Shown here: positions 1 to 8,137 of the stretch, in pieces
Position numbering within the stretch: the stretch's first letter is position 1
How the letters are laid out: each line of letters opens with the position of its first letter
Program-made: the position numbers and the translations under genes
Origin: an uncultured Pseudomonadota bacterium
GTDB taxonomy: Bacteria > Myxococcota_A > UBA796 > SXON01
Reading direction: 5' to 3'
DNA: 44,152 bases
Assembly: GCA_903900265.1 (NCBI GenBank)
Contig: CAIUMM010000100.1
Location: 1-44,152 of the forward strand
The notes under the pieces: generated by a model
The model's input: the letters and a program-made list of their open reading frames with translations, nothing else
Told to the model about the DNA's origin: nothing
The model's database searches: none

Positions 1-1
1 C

Positions 2-1234
2 GAGAGCCCCGGCTGGGTGAAGGTGGTTCGCGAGTTGGTCGATCTCGCGCGGTTCAGTAGCATCAACCTGCTCATTGGTGGAGAGAGCGGCACGGGTAAG
101 GAGCTGGCTGCGCGCCTCGTTCATACCCTCGATCCGCGTCCCAAGAAGGGCGCGCTGGTCACCGTGGATTGCACGACGATCATCCCCACGCTGGCGGGGA
201 GCGAGCTGTTCGGTCACGAGCGCGGAGCGTTCACTGGGGCAGAGCGCTCGCGGGAGGGCGCTTTCGCACGGGCCCACGGCGGTACGCTCTTCCTCGATGA
301 GATCGCGGAATTGTCGCTGCCGTTGCAAGCGGAGCTGCTTCGAGTCGTTCAGGACGGCAATTACAAGCCCGTCGGCAGCAACGTGTGGTGCGAGGCGAAG
401 TTTCGGCTGGTTTGCGCGACCCATCGGGATCTGCTCGCGGCCGTCGCGGCCGGTACGTTCCGGCAGGATCTCTATTTCCGAATCGCGGGCACGATGATTC
501 GGCTGCCGCCCCTCCGGGACCGCCGCGAGGACATCTCCCGTCTCGCGACGCATTTCCTCGCTCAGCTCGAGCCGGACTGCGTCGGGTTCGATCCACTGCT
601 GACCGCGTATTTAGAGTCCCGACCGTGGCCAGGAAACGTGCGCGAGCTTCGTCATTACGTACATCGTCTCGCTGCGCGTCACTGCGGCAACGGCCCGGTC
701 ACGATCGGCGCTGTGCCCCGGGAGGACCAGACGGCTCCGGCCATCCAACCGGTGCCTCGCGTACAGGAGCGCGCGCGTGCGGCACTTGCTGCGCCGGGAG
801 CGGTCCGCGCGGACGCGTCGAGCTTGGAGCGGGCGGTGCGCGCCCTGCTGCGTCAGGGGCTGCGTTTGCCGGAGATCGCGCAGCGCTTCGGCGATATCGC
901 GGTGGATCTCACCTTGAAGGATGAGTCCGGCAATGTCCATCGGGCCGCGGTGCGCCTCGGCGTGACCGACCGGGCCTTGCAGCAGCGGCGGCAGCGGCGG
1001 CCGGCGGCGCGGTCTCCGGTCGCGGCGCGGGCGTTGAGCATCGTCCCTCGCCAGCACTCGGTGATGACCTTCAATCGCGGCGCCCACTACACCCTGTCGC
1101 CCGAGAGCAGCACGAAGTCCTCGTACATGTTCCGAAGGGTGTCGATCTTCGACGCACGCGCGGATGCGTCCTCGCAACGAGAGGGTACAGCGAGCACCAG
1201 CTCGCCGGCTCCCGCGTCGGATCCCGGTCAGTAG
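2..1234 (+). CDS. sigma-54-dependent transcriptional activator, 5'-partial
   Basis: This is the AAA+ core and C-terminus of an enhancer-binding protein, which hydrolyses ATP to open sigma-54 RNA polymerase promoters. The reading frame is open to the left edge (codons from base 2), so the N-terminal sensor domain lies outside the window; the GTG at 17 falls inside the usual start of the AAA+ domain and is unlikely to be the real start. Counting from that GTG, I see Walker A GESGTGKE (22-29), the sigma-54 contact loop GAFTGA (70-75), Walker B GTLFLDEI (89-96), an arginine in DLYFRI (151-156) and WPGNVREL (204-211). A Fis-like helix-turn-helix ([19 protein letters not shown]) lies near 309-327. 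About 75 residues of unusual composition follow it, where most relatives end. That tail could be a lost stop codon or a real extension. Confidence 0.93.
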   Translation, partial: ESPGWVKVVRELVDLARFSSINLLIGGESGTGKELAARLVHTLDPRPKKGALVTVDCTTIIPTLAGSELFGHERGAFTGAERSREGAFARAHGGTLFLDEIAELSLPLQAELLRVVQDGNYKPVGSNVWCEAKFRLVCATHRDLLAAVAAGTFRQDLYFRIAGTMIRLPPLRDRREDISRLATHFLAQLEPDCVGFDPLLTAYLESRPWPGNVRELRHYVHRLAARHCGNGPVTIGAVPREDQTAPAIQPVPRVQERARAALAAPGAVRADASSLERAVRALLRQGLRLPEIAQRFGDIAVDLTLKDESGNVHRAAVRLGVTDRALQQRRQRRPAARSPVAARALSIVPRQHSVMTFNRGAHYTLSPESSTKSSYMFRRVSIFDARADASSQREGTASTSSPAPASDPGQ

Positions 1235-1340
1235 CGCCTCTCCTGCACAACGCTGAGGGCTGGCATGGTCCTTGCTTCGTCTGCGGCAGGAGACTTTCCA
1301 TGTTGTTGGCTCGGAGCGGCGCTCGTCGAGGCCTGCGTTG

Positions 1341-1646
1341 CTAAGCGTGCGTGATGCAGCGCGTGGCGAACGGGTAGGCGTGCAAGCGTGCCACGGGGAT
1401 GAGCTCCTCGCAGACCTCGCAAATGCCGTACTGTCCAGCGTTCATCCTTCGAATCGCGGCGGTGAGCGCGGCGATCTCCTCGCGCGTGGCGCCGTCCAGG
1501 CGATCGACGACTTGATCGTCCTCGGCGGAGAGCGCTTGCTCTTCGATGTCCGCCTCCAACGGCGCTCTGCGGTGTTCTTCGATGCGGTGTGCGCGCCCGC
1601 GCAGGTCCAGCAGGCGGCGAATGAGCTGTGCGCGAAGGTCTTGCAT
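1341..1646 (-). CDS. DksA/TraR-family zinc-finger protein
   Basis: A 101-residue protein with an N-terminal helical region (about 1-70, likely coiled coil) and a C-terminal C4-type finger, as in DksA/TraR proteins that enter the RNA polymerase secondary channel. The finger reads GICEVCEEL (C76, C79), then TRCITHA (C97, H100). The fourth ligand is therefore His where DksA has Cys, and the protein stops one residue later. I place the start at the ATG at 1646 because AGAGGAA precedes it by five bases; an in-frame TTG at 1673 has no such site. It is transcribed away from the UspA gene, and both may share stress control from the 107-base gap. Its tail converges on the sigma-54 activator gene. Confidence 0.85.
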   Translation of the reverse strand: MQDLRAQLIRRLLDLRGRAHRIEEHRRAPLEADIEEQALSAEDDQVVDRLDGATREEIAALTAAIRRMNAGQYGICEVCEELIPVARLHAYPFATRCITHA

Positions 1647-1723
1647 GATGTTCCTCTGCTGGAGGGGAAGCAAGAGCCGTGCCGGTGCGCTCTGCAGGCG
1701 GGCTCCCTTTGAAACATGTCCTG

Positions 1724-1739
1724 CACTCTGACACTCTGA
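1724..1739 (+). repeat. 8-bp perfect tandem repeat upstream of uspA-like gene
   Basis: CACTCTGA occurs twice head to tail, directly before the AAGGAAA ribosome binding site of the UspA gene. It lies in the divergent DksA-like/UspA promoter region. It could be a protein-binding repeat, but it is short enough to be chance. Confidence 0.4.
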
Positions 1740-1753
1740 ACGAAGGAAAACCC

Positions 1754-2188
1754 ATGATCAAACACATCCTCGTCGCGGTTGATGGCTCGGAACACGCGCG
1801 CCGCGCCGCGATCTTCGCGCGGGATCTCGCGCTGCAGACCGACTCCGACCTCTCGATCCTTGTCGTGGTGACTCCTCCGTCGTCCTTTGCGATCCCGCTG
1901 TTTGACGCGGTGTCCATCACCTATGCGCAGCCGGATCCCGACCATCTCGCCGCCGCTCAGCGCCTGATCGACGCGCTGATCGCTGACCTCGGCCACGGGC
2001 GCGCCGTCCCACACGTGTTCGTCGGGCCGGATGCGTCAGACGCCATTGTGGCAGAAGCGGGGCGTTTGGAGGCAGACCTCATCGTGCTCGGGGCTCGCGG
2101 GCTCGGCCTCGCGCGGCAGCTGCTGCTGGGCTCGGTCAGCGAGAGCGTCCTCCGCAGCGCGACACGGCCGGTCGTGGTGGTGCACTGA
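1754..2188 (+). CDS. universal stress protein, UspA family
   Basis: A 144-residue single-domain universal stress protein, a cytoplasmic nucleotide-binding alpha/beta protein usually induced by starvation or stress. The N-terminus MIKHILVAVDGSEHARRA is the typical first strand and helix. The ATP-binding pattern G-x2-G-x9-G-(S/T) is present in GARGLGLARQLLLGS, followed by SVLRSATRPVVVVH at the C-terminus. The start is the ATG at 1754, nine bases behind AAGGAAA; in-frame codons further upstream have no family similarity. It is divergent from the DksA-like gene, a combination that fits a stress-response pair, though nothing here shows their regulation. Confidence 0.93.
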   Translation: MIKHILVAVDGSEHARRAAIFARDLALQTDSDLSILVVVTPPSSFAIPLFDAVSITYAQPDPDHLAAAQRLIDALIADLGHGRAVPHVFVGPDASDAIVAEAGRLEADLIVLGARGLGLARQLLLGSVSESVLRSATRPVVVVH

Positions 2189-2269
2189 GCGCTTCGGAGG
2201 CGGTCATGCAACCGGTGTTGCCCGAGTTGTCCCCGGGACCGCCGCCTCAGTCGTTCCAGAAAAGCCAAC

Positions 2270-2515
2270 TCAACTTGTTGAGGAAACACAAGGAAACTCG
2301 CTGAATCTGCCTACGATGGCGACGGCATCGCGATCGTACGCACCGCGCGTGCTGGACGTCCCGGGAGCGGTGACGAAGGTGGGCTCCTGGACCCGGACGG
2401 GATGCTCGCTGGTCCCGCGTCCCAGTTCTTCGCCGGTTGTGGAGTCCGGTGCTTGTGTTCTGCACGCTGCGAGGGAGCTGACGAGGAGTAGGGTTACGAT
2501 ACGTCTGAGGGTCAT
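2270..2515 (-). CDS. small predicted lipoprotein
   Basis: An 81-residue protein beginning MTLRRIVTLLLVSSLAAC, a clean lipoprotein signal peptide with Arg-Arg in the n-region and a canonical L-A-A-C lipobox (Cys18). The mature part is about 60 residues, polar, Ser/Thr-rich, with one further Cys near the end, and I recognise no domain. The start at 2515 has GGAG five bases upstream; the upstream in-frame Met adds residues that do not fit a signal peptide. It is convergent with the UspA gene, 81 bases apart. The signal peptide plus ribosome binding site make it likely real, but it is short. Confidence 0.55.
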   Translation of the reverse strand: MTLRRIVTLLLVSSLAACRTQAPDSTTGEELGRGTSEHPVRVQEPTFVTAPGTSSTRGAYDRDAVAIVGRFSEFPCVSSTS

Positions 2516-3007
2516 GAACGCTCCGTTGACTGGGGCCAAGCAAAGAAGATGCCATGTGCGGTTGCGGCGATCTGCGGGTTTTAGCCCTCAGGTGTGACTG
2601 CCGGCCCGGGCTTTTTCACACACCCCCTGGGCAATACCACCCACTCTATCGGGCGGTTTGGGCGAAATGGGCTTGTGAACAGCACTACTTCCATGGCACG
2701 ACATGTGCAAAGATGGCGATTCATCTGGACCGTCCGTGCCCCATCCTACTCCCAGCGCGCTCGCCGATCGTCGCTTTCGCCCGTCGTTCCGTCGACCGGT
2801 TGCGGTAGCGTTCGGTCCTTCCGTTGCGCAAGCGCCGACGGGATGTGTTTCATTGAAAGTATTCGACATAGAAAGTGGTTATTTTTTGAGTGTGACAAAA
2901 TGTTTTGTGGAATTCCATAAGACGCAGAGTTATCGCAATCTTGTAGCCAACAGCCGTACGCCTTTCCCCGAGGCGTACTTCAAACCCTTACCCTTTTGGA
3001 GCTTTAC
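2516..3007. other. 492-base intergenic region, AT-rich near its right end
   Basis: No convincing gene lies here. Bases 2591-2622 carry an imperfect inverted repeat (GTGTGA/TCACAC arms around GCCCGGGC) followed by a T run inside the right arm; it is downstream of no plus-strand gene, so I do not call it a terminator. A sigma-54-like element sits at 2694-2709. Bases 2850-2930 are markedly AT-rich for this window and probably hold a promoter for the AT-hook gene, but I cannot pick a single -35/-10 pair with confidence. Confidence 0.6.
2694..2709 (+). promoter_or_regulatory. candidate sigma-54 (-24/-12) promoter
   Basis: TGGCACGACATGTGCA matches the sigma-54 consensus TGGCACG-N4-TTGCA at every defined position except one T. 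The GG at 2695-2696 and GC at 2707-2708 are separated by exactly ten bases, the spacing sigma-54 needs. Transcription would start near 2720 on the plus strand and run into the AT-hook gene with a leader of roughly 290 bases. A sigma-54 activator is encoded at the left end of the window. Confidence 0.45.
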
Positions 3008-4234
3008 ATGAGCCAACGCGCACAAGCAGCCATCAACTCCCCCTGGTGGCCCGAGTTTCTTGCGATCAAAGACGGTCACAGCTTTGAAGAATTGGCCCGT
3101 CGTTTCGGGACGAATGTATACACCTTGCGTACTGCGTTGGGCCTCGCCGGCGTCAGCAAAACTCTGCTGCCGCCCGGGCCGCGGCGCCCCGACTCCGTAG
3201 CCGCGGCGGCCTCGTCACGAGGCTTGCCGGTGGTCGTGGTCGCTGCGATCGCCCCGTACGCATCGCTGCTGGGCACCGTTCCGGACTCTGCGGTCGCTGC
3301 GATGGCGTTGGTCACGGACGCGGAGGTGGCTGCGTTCCGGGTCATGAACGGCATCGCGCCTTTCGATGAGCCCGCTCCTCCCGCTCCTCCCGCTCCTCCC
3401 GCTCCTCCTGCGCCGGTAAAACGTCCGGTTGGGCGTCCGCGCTTGCATCCCCGCCCCGATGGCGTTCCCGTGCGCCCGGCCAAGCCTGCGGCTCCCAAGG
3501 CCTCAGCCTCGAAAGCCGCTGACAAGCCCGTCAAGTCGGCCAAGGCTGCTGCTGCCGTTCCCGCCAAGCCCGCCAAGCCCGTCAAGGCTGCGCCGGCCAA
3601 GCCTGCGGCCGTCAAGGCTGAGGCAGCGTCCATCCAAGCGGACGTCGCGCCGACCAAGCCCGCGCCTGCGGTCACGTCGGTGGCGACGGGTTTCCGTCCC
3701 TCGCGGCTGGACGCCTACGCGCATCTCGTGGGCTCGGTGCCCGACTCCGAAGTCGCGGCGTTGGTCAAGATGTCCGTCGAGGGCGTTCGCCTCTACCGTA
3801 AGGCGAGGGGGATCCCCTCTTCCTTTGAAGTGAAGGCAGGGGCGGCTGCTCCTGCGGCCCCCGTGAGCCAGCCCGCAGCGGTCGCCGCACCGGTTCAGGA
3901 TGTTGCGCCGAAGGCGGAAGGTAAAGCCGCCTTCGTGAAGGCCATCTCCGCTCCCCCTGTGGCGGTGGCGAAGTCCGAGGCCGCTGAGGTTCCGGCGGTC
4001 GCGGCGGCGGCACCCGCCGTCGTTGTCCCTGCGGTGGCGGGCGTTGCGGCGTCTCATCGTGCGTTCTCGGTGGTCGCGGTGCGTGGCGACGAGCAGCGCA
4101 AGTTCGCCGTCGTAGGGGCGAGCATCCTCGACGCGTTGGACATCGCCGTCCGTGCGCTGAGCGCGCGTCAGGACGGTCCTTGGCGGGTGGGCTCGATCCG
4201 GGAAGGCATTGAGGCGTTGACCCTGCCCGGGTGA
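3008..4234 (+). CDS. AT-hook protein with duplicated module and Lys/Pro/Ala-rich linker
   Basis: I do not recognise a named family. The 408-residue protein starts at the ATG at 3008 behind TTGGAG. It has an HTH-like N-terminal segment (FEELARRFGTNVYTLRTALG, 26-45). A module at about 83-118 (YASLLGTVPDSAVAA...NGI) recurs at 237-270 (YAHLVGSVPDSEVAA...RGIP). Between the copies lie a Pro-Ala tract (121-136), an AT-hook core RPVGRPRLHPRP (139-150) and a histone-H1-like Lys/Pro/Ala region (155-220). A compact C-terminal domain occupies about 355-408. AT-hooks bind the minor groove of AT-rich DNA, so a nucleoid-associated or regulatory role is the best inference. No signal peptide is seen, so it is cytoplasmic. 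The preceding gap has the AT-rich DNA such a protein might bind. Confidence 0.85.
   Translation: MSQRAQAAINSPWWPEFLAIKDGHSFEELARRFGTNVYTLRTALGLAGVSKTLLPPGPRRPDSVAAAASSRGLPVVVVAAIAPYASLLGTVPDSAVAAMALVTDAEVAAFRVMNGIAPFDEPAPPAPPAPPAPPAPVKRPVGRPRLHPRPDGVPVRPAKPAAPKASASKAADKPVKSAKAAAAVPAKPAKPVKAAPAKPAAVKAEAASIQADVAPTKPAPAVTSVATGFRPSRLDAYAHLVGSVPDSEVAALVKMSVEGVRLYRKARGIPSSFEVKAGAAAPAAPVSQPAAVAAPVQDVAPKAEGKAAFVKAISAPPVAVAKSEAAEVPAVAAAAPAVVVPAVAGVAASHRAFSVVAVRGDEQRKFAVVGASILDALDIAVRALSARQDGPWRVGSIREGIEALTLPG
3371..3406 (+). repeat. 9-bp tandem repeat (CCCGCTCCT x4) in the AT-hook gene
   Basis: Four perfect direct copies of CCCGCTCCT encode the Pro-Ala-Pro tract. The unit is a multiple of three, so gain or loss of copies would change linker length without a frameshift. 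Confidence 0.9.
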
Positions 4235-4247
4235 GCGTTTCGCGTTG

Positions 4248-5840
4248 TTAGCGCCTGATCCTCAGCTTGCGGAGGATCGGGCGCACCTCTTCCATCCCCA
4301 TCGCCGCGGTGACCGCGAGATAGGTGGCGCCGAACGCGCCGCAGGTGAGCGTTGCCGCGACGATGGGATGCAACGTGCTTGTTCCAAGCTTCACAAGCAC
4401 GCCTGCGAGTCCCGCGACCGCGGCCGCGCCCCACAGGCGAGGGATGATCCCCGCGGCGATCCCGGTCCTCCCGATGCGCGCGTCTAGGGCGCGACGGAGC
4501 AGGATGTACTCGATCCAACCTGCGATGCCAGCGGATGCCGTGAGCCCGGCCACGCCCCACTGGGCGTCGATCCCGAACCACACCGGGGCCTGCACCGCCA
4601 TCACCCACCCCAGCGCGGTGGTCAGCACCACCCGGATGAACGCGATGCGCAGCGGCGTCCGGGTGTCTTTCAGCGCGTACCACGTGGAGCTGTACAGCCG
4701 CGCCCAGGTCTGCGCGAGCAGCCCCACCGACGATCCCGCGAGCGTCGCCCACACCCGGACAGAGTCGGATCGATCGAACTGGCCAGATTGAAACAGCCCT
4801 GCAGCGATGGTGTCGCCAAGCAGCACGAAGGCCGCCGCCGACGGGATCACGAAGAAGGCGATGCGGCGCAGGCCTACCGCCAGCCTGCCGCGTAGCCATT
4901 CGGCCACCTCCGCGTCGGACCCGATGACGCTGGACATCGCCGGCAGCTCGGCCGCCGACACCGACATGCCGAACAAGCTGACCGGGAGCGTGTACAGGGT
5001 TTGCGCATAGCCGAAGATCGCCACCGAGCCGATGGGCAACAGCGAGGCCAGCACCGAGTCGATGTAGCTGGAGATCTGCATGACGCCGCGGCCGAAGAAC
5101 GCGGGCCCGAAGTTGCGTGCGGTGGTGCGCACGTTGGCGTCGGCGAGGTTCAAGAGCGGGCGAATTCCAGGTGCGAGGCGCCATACGACCGGCAGTTGTA
5201 CGCCGAATTGCAGCGCCGATCCGACGACGGACGCGATCGCTACGGAGACAGCGAGCTCGTCGGTGCTTTGCCGCGGGCCGAATCCAAGCAGCGCCGCGAT
5301 CATCGCGAAGTTCCAAACCACGGGCGCGGCGTAGGAGAGCAGGAACTTGCGATGGCTGTTCAGGATCCCGAGACACCAAGCCGACATCGCGAGCAAGCCG
5401 GCGCCGGGGAACAAGATGCGCACGAGGTGAACGGTCAGGTCATTGGTGGGGCCGGTAAAGCCCGGCGCGATGGCCCAGACCAGGTATGGGGCGCCGATCA
5501 CGCCGGCGGCTACGAGCACCGCGCAGATCAGCGCGAGCGCCGTCCCCACTGCGCCGGCGACGCGGTCTGCGGCTTCGCGGTCGTCCTTGGCGAGCAAACC
5601 GGCGTACACCGGGATGAACGAGGCGGACAGCGCCCCGTCGCCAAACAGGTTCTGCAACAGGTTCGGTATCCGAAACGCGGCGTTGAACGCGTCGGCTGCC
5701 GCAGTGCTGCCTAAGTAATGAGCCATCGCCTTCTGGCGCACAAGCCCAGCGATCCGAGACAGGAAAATTCCGCTCGCTACGAGCAGCGCGTGGCCGCCTT
5801 CACGGGCGGGCTTCGGGGGCGCGGTGGCATTATCGGACAT
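4248..5840 (-). CDS. murJ: lipid II flippase MurJ
   Basis: A 530-residue polytopic membrane protein of the MurJ/MviN family, which flips lipid II across the inner membrane for peptidoglycan synthesis. The family hallmarks are near the N-terminus: SRIAGLVRQKAMAHYLG, then DAFNAAFRIPNLLQNLFGDG and ALSASFIPVY. The rest is a series of hydrophobic segments consistent with about 14 helices, at the normal family length. The start is the ATG at 5840 with GAGGGG five bases upstream. It lies 39 bases behind the lamin-tail lipoprotein gene on the same strand and may be cotranscribed. Its tail converges on the AT-hook gene with only 13 bases between, and a GATCCTC/GAGGATC inverted repeat (4257-4278) sits in its last codons. 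Confidence 0.96.
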   Translation of the reverse strand: MSDNATAPPKPAREGGHALLVASGIFLSRIAGLVRQKAMAHYLGSTAAADAFNAAFRIPNLLQNLFGDGALSASFIPVYAGLLAKDDREAADRVAGAVGTALALICAVLVAAGVIGAPYLVWAIAPGFTGPTNDLTVHLVRILFPGAGLLAMSAWCLGILNSHRKFLLSYAAPVVWNFAMIAALLGFGPRQSTDELAVSVAIASVVGSALQFGVQLPVVWRLAPGIRPLLNLADANVRTTARNFGPAFFGRGVMQISSYIDSVLASLLPIGSVAIFGYAQTLYTLPVSLFGMSVSAAELPAMSSVIGSDAEVAEWLRGRLAVGLRRIAFFVIPSAAAFVLLGDTIAAGLFQSGQFDRSDSVRVWATLAGSSVGLLAQTWARLYSSTWYALKDTRTPLRIAFIRVVLTTALGWVMAVQAPVWFGIDAQWGVAGLTASAGIAGWIEYILLRRALDARIGRTGIAAGIIPRLWGAAAVAGLAGVLVKLGTSTLHPIVAATLTCGAFGATYLAVTAAMGMEEVRPILRKLRIRR

Positions 5841-5844
5841 GGCA

Positions 5845-5867
5845 GCCCCTCATAAGCTTGTTGGGGC
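5845..5867 (-). promoter_or_regulatory. small inverted repeat covering the murJ ribosome binding site
   Basis: Arms GCCCC and GGGGC with a 13-base loop lie directly upstream of murJ. On the transcript the 3' arm contains the GAGGGG ribosome binding site, so pairing would hide it. The stem is only five G-C pairs, so this is a weak call. Confidence 0.25.
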
Positions 5868-5879
5868 GCGCTCGCTGCG

Positions 5880-7193
5880 TCAGTTGCAGGCGTCGTTTGC
5901 CGTACCCGGGGTGCCGCGGTCTCCGCCGCTCAGCGCCGTGGTGGCGTTGCACCACGCGCTGCTGCTCGCGGCGTGGCTGGCGTCAAACAGCGCAGGATCC
6001 AAGTTCAGCGCAGCGCCGCTGGTCCCACCCCAAGCGGTGGTGTACTCGAGGTCAAAGATCGAGGTGCCATCGAGCTCGAGGTAAAAGGTGTCGTCGGCGC
6101 TGGAGAGGCTGAACGTGGCACGGTCGTAGGCGTAGTCTACGGGGACGCCCCCGTTGCGAGTTTCGTCGCTGTCGACGCCGAGCACCAGAAAGCCTCCCGG
6201 ATCGAGCAGCGTGGAGCCGTCGATGGTGAAGCTGTTTCCATCGTCCGAGTAGATGCGCCAGCTCGCCAGATCGATGGTGCGCGTGCTGCTGTTGTAGATC
6301 TCAAAGTACTCGCCTACGGTGTCCGAGACCGCGGCGGGATCGTAGAGGATCTCGTCTACGAAGACGTCGCCGAGGGACACAAAGTCTTCGTCTACAAAGC
6401 CGTCACAGTCGTCGTCGCGGAGGTTGTCGGTCTCCGGGGCGCTGGTCGTGCGCGCTGGGTCGGTGTCATCGCAGTCCGAGGACACGAGGACGCCGTCCCC
6501 GTCTTGGTCGTTGTCGTCTGCGCCGTCGCAGTTTTCGTCGATGCCGTCGTACCAGATCTCGGTGGCTTCGGGGTTCACCCCGGGCTTGGTGTCGTCGCAG
6601 TCATCGCCGCCGGTCGTGACGCTGTTGTGGCCGTCCCCATCGGCGTCGGTCGGGGCGGCGGGCTCGCCGGTGCAGTGTACATCGACCTGAGCGCTGCTGC
6701 CGTTCTGCGGCTTGATGTTGACGGTGACCTGATCGTTGCCCTCGTCGGCGGTGTACTGGATCAGCACGTCGCTGGTCGTTCCGGGGGGGATCATCATCTC
6801 GGCGGTGGTGACGCGCGCAAACGGCCCCCGACCCGGCGTGAGCGTGACGATGATGTCGAGCGCATCGCCCGAGGCGCAGGTGTTGGTCACGTGGATCGGG
6901 AGGCTGACGGCTTCGCCCCAGGGCGCGTCCGCGAAGTCCAGCGACGACGGCGTCACGCTCATCGCCGGGCACAGCGCGGAGCCGGTGTCGGTGTCCGCGT
7001 CGGCATCTGAGTCCGTGTCGGCGTCGGCGTCCGTGTCAGCATCGGCGTCCGTGTCGGCGTCGGAGTCCGAGTCACCTCCTGAGGGCGCGCCCGAGTCGGT
7101 CCCGAACGAGCACGCCGCGAGCGTGGGGAGCCCGCAGAGCAGGGGCAGCAGCAGTACGCGGCTGGAAGGCAGATTCGGAAGGGCGGGGGACAT
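5880..7193 (-). CDS. lipoprotein with ASH-like, MopE-type and lamin-tail domains
   Basis: A 437-residue surface or periplasmic lipoprotein. The signal peptide ends in the lipobox T-L-A-A-C (Cys28). A Ser/Asp/Ala/Thr linker (40-70) follows, then an ASH/choice-of-anchor-like beta domain (about 75-175). Next come Asp/Cys-rich metal-binding repeats of the MopE kind (183-270; DADGDGHN, DDCDD, DGIDENCDG, DQDGDG, SDCDD, DDDCDGFVDED). The C-terminus is a lamin-tail domain (277-400; VGEYFEIYNSS, then DLASWRIYSDDGNSF). The Asp loops probably bind Ca2+. I chose the ATG at 7193 because CGGAG precedes it and the signal peptide begins there, not the upstream ATGs. No enzymatic residues are visible; an adhesion or structural role is inference. 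Confidence 0.88.
   Translation of the reverse strand: MSPALPNLPSSRVLLLPLLCGLPTLAACSFGTDSGAPSGGDSDSDADTDADADTDADADTDSDADADTDTGSALCPAMSVTPSSLDFADAPWGEAVSLPIHVTNTCASGDALDIIVTLTPGRGPFARVTTAEMMIPPGTTSDVLIQYTADEGNDQVTVNIKPQNGSSAQVDVHCTGEPAAPTDADGDGHNSVTTGGDDCDDTKPGVNPEATEIWYDGIDENCDGADDNDQDGDGVLVSSDCDDTDPARTTSAPETDNLRDDDCDGFVDEDFVSLGDVFVDEILYDPAAVSDTVGEYFEIYNSSTRTIDLASWRIYSDDGNSFTIDGSTLLDPGGFLVLGVDSDETRNGGVPVDYAYDRATFSLSSADDTFYLELDGTSIFDLEYTTAWGGTSGAALNLDPALFDASHAASSSAWCNATTALSGGDRGTPGTANDACN
6984..7076 (-). repeat. degenerate hexamer repeat encoding Asp/Ser/Ala/Thr linker
   Basis: GTC/GCG/TCC-type triplets alternate to encode D-S-D-A-D-T repeats after the lipobox of the lamin-tail lipoprotein. 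The tract should expand and contract in frame. Confidence 0.85.
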
Positions 7194-7212
7194 CGTTGCT
7201 CCGGGGATCGCC

Positions 7213-7218
7213 ATCATA
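7213..7218 (-). promoter_or_regulatory. -10-like box of the lamin-tail lipoprotein gene
   Basis: TATGAT (5 of 6 to TATAAT) lies 19 bases upstream of the ATG at 7193, giving a predicted leader of about 13 bases that still includes the GGAG. No good -35 is seen. Confidence 0.35.
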
Positions 7219-7351
7219 GCTGGAGCATCGGGCCGCTGACCTGTAGCATTTCGTCACGGGCTCGTACGGTAGCGGTCAAGAGAGTGCTGCGGGTCATGGT
7301 TCCCGTTGACTTTTTCAAGATGGGGAGCAACTCTGCACCTGCTCTGGAGTC

Positions 7352-8136
<785 letters not shown>

Positions 8137-8137
<1 letters not shown>

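Noticed and set aside
1240..1292. CTCCTGC/GCAGGAG inverted repeat after the sigma-54 activator gene
   Set aside because: The loop is 39 bases and there is no T run, so it is not convincing as a terminator.
2591..2622. GC-rich palindrome with a T run resembling a terminator
   Set aside because: No plus-strand gene ends just upstream, and the central palindrome leaves no room for a proper loop; kept only as a note in the intergenic entry.
5001..5714. Plus-strand open frame of 237 codons across murJ
   Set aside because: Antisense to clear MurJ sequence; translation is Arg/Glu/Gly-rich without motifs and without a ribosome binding site.
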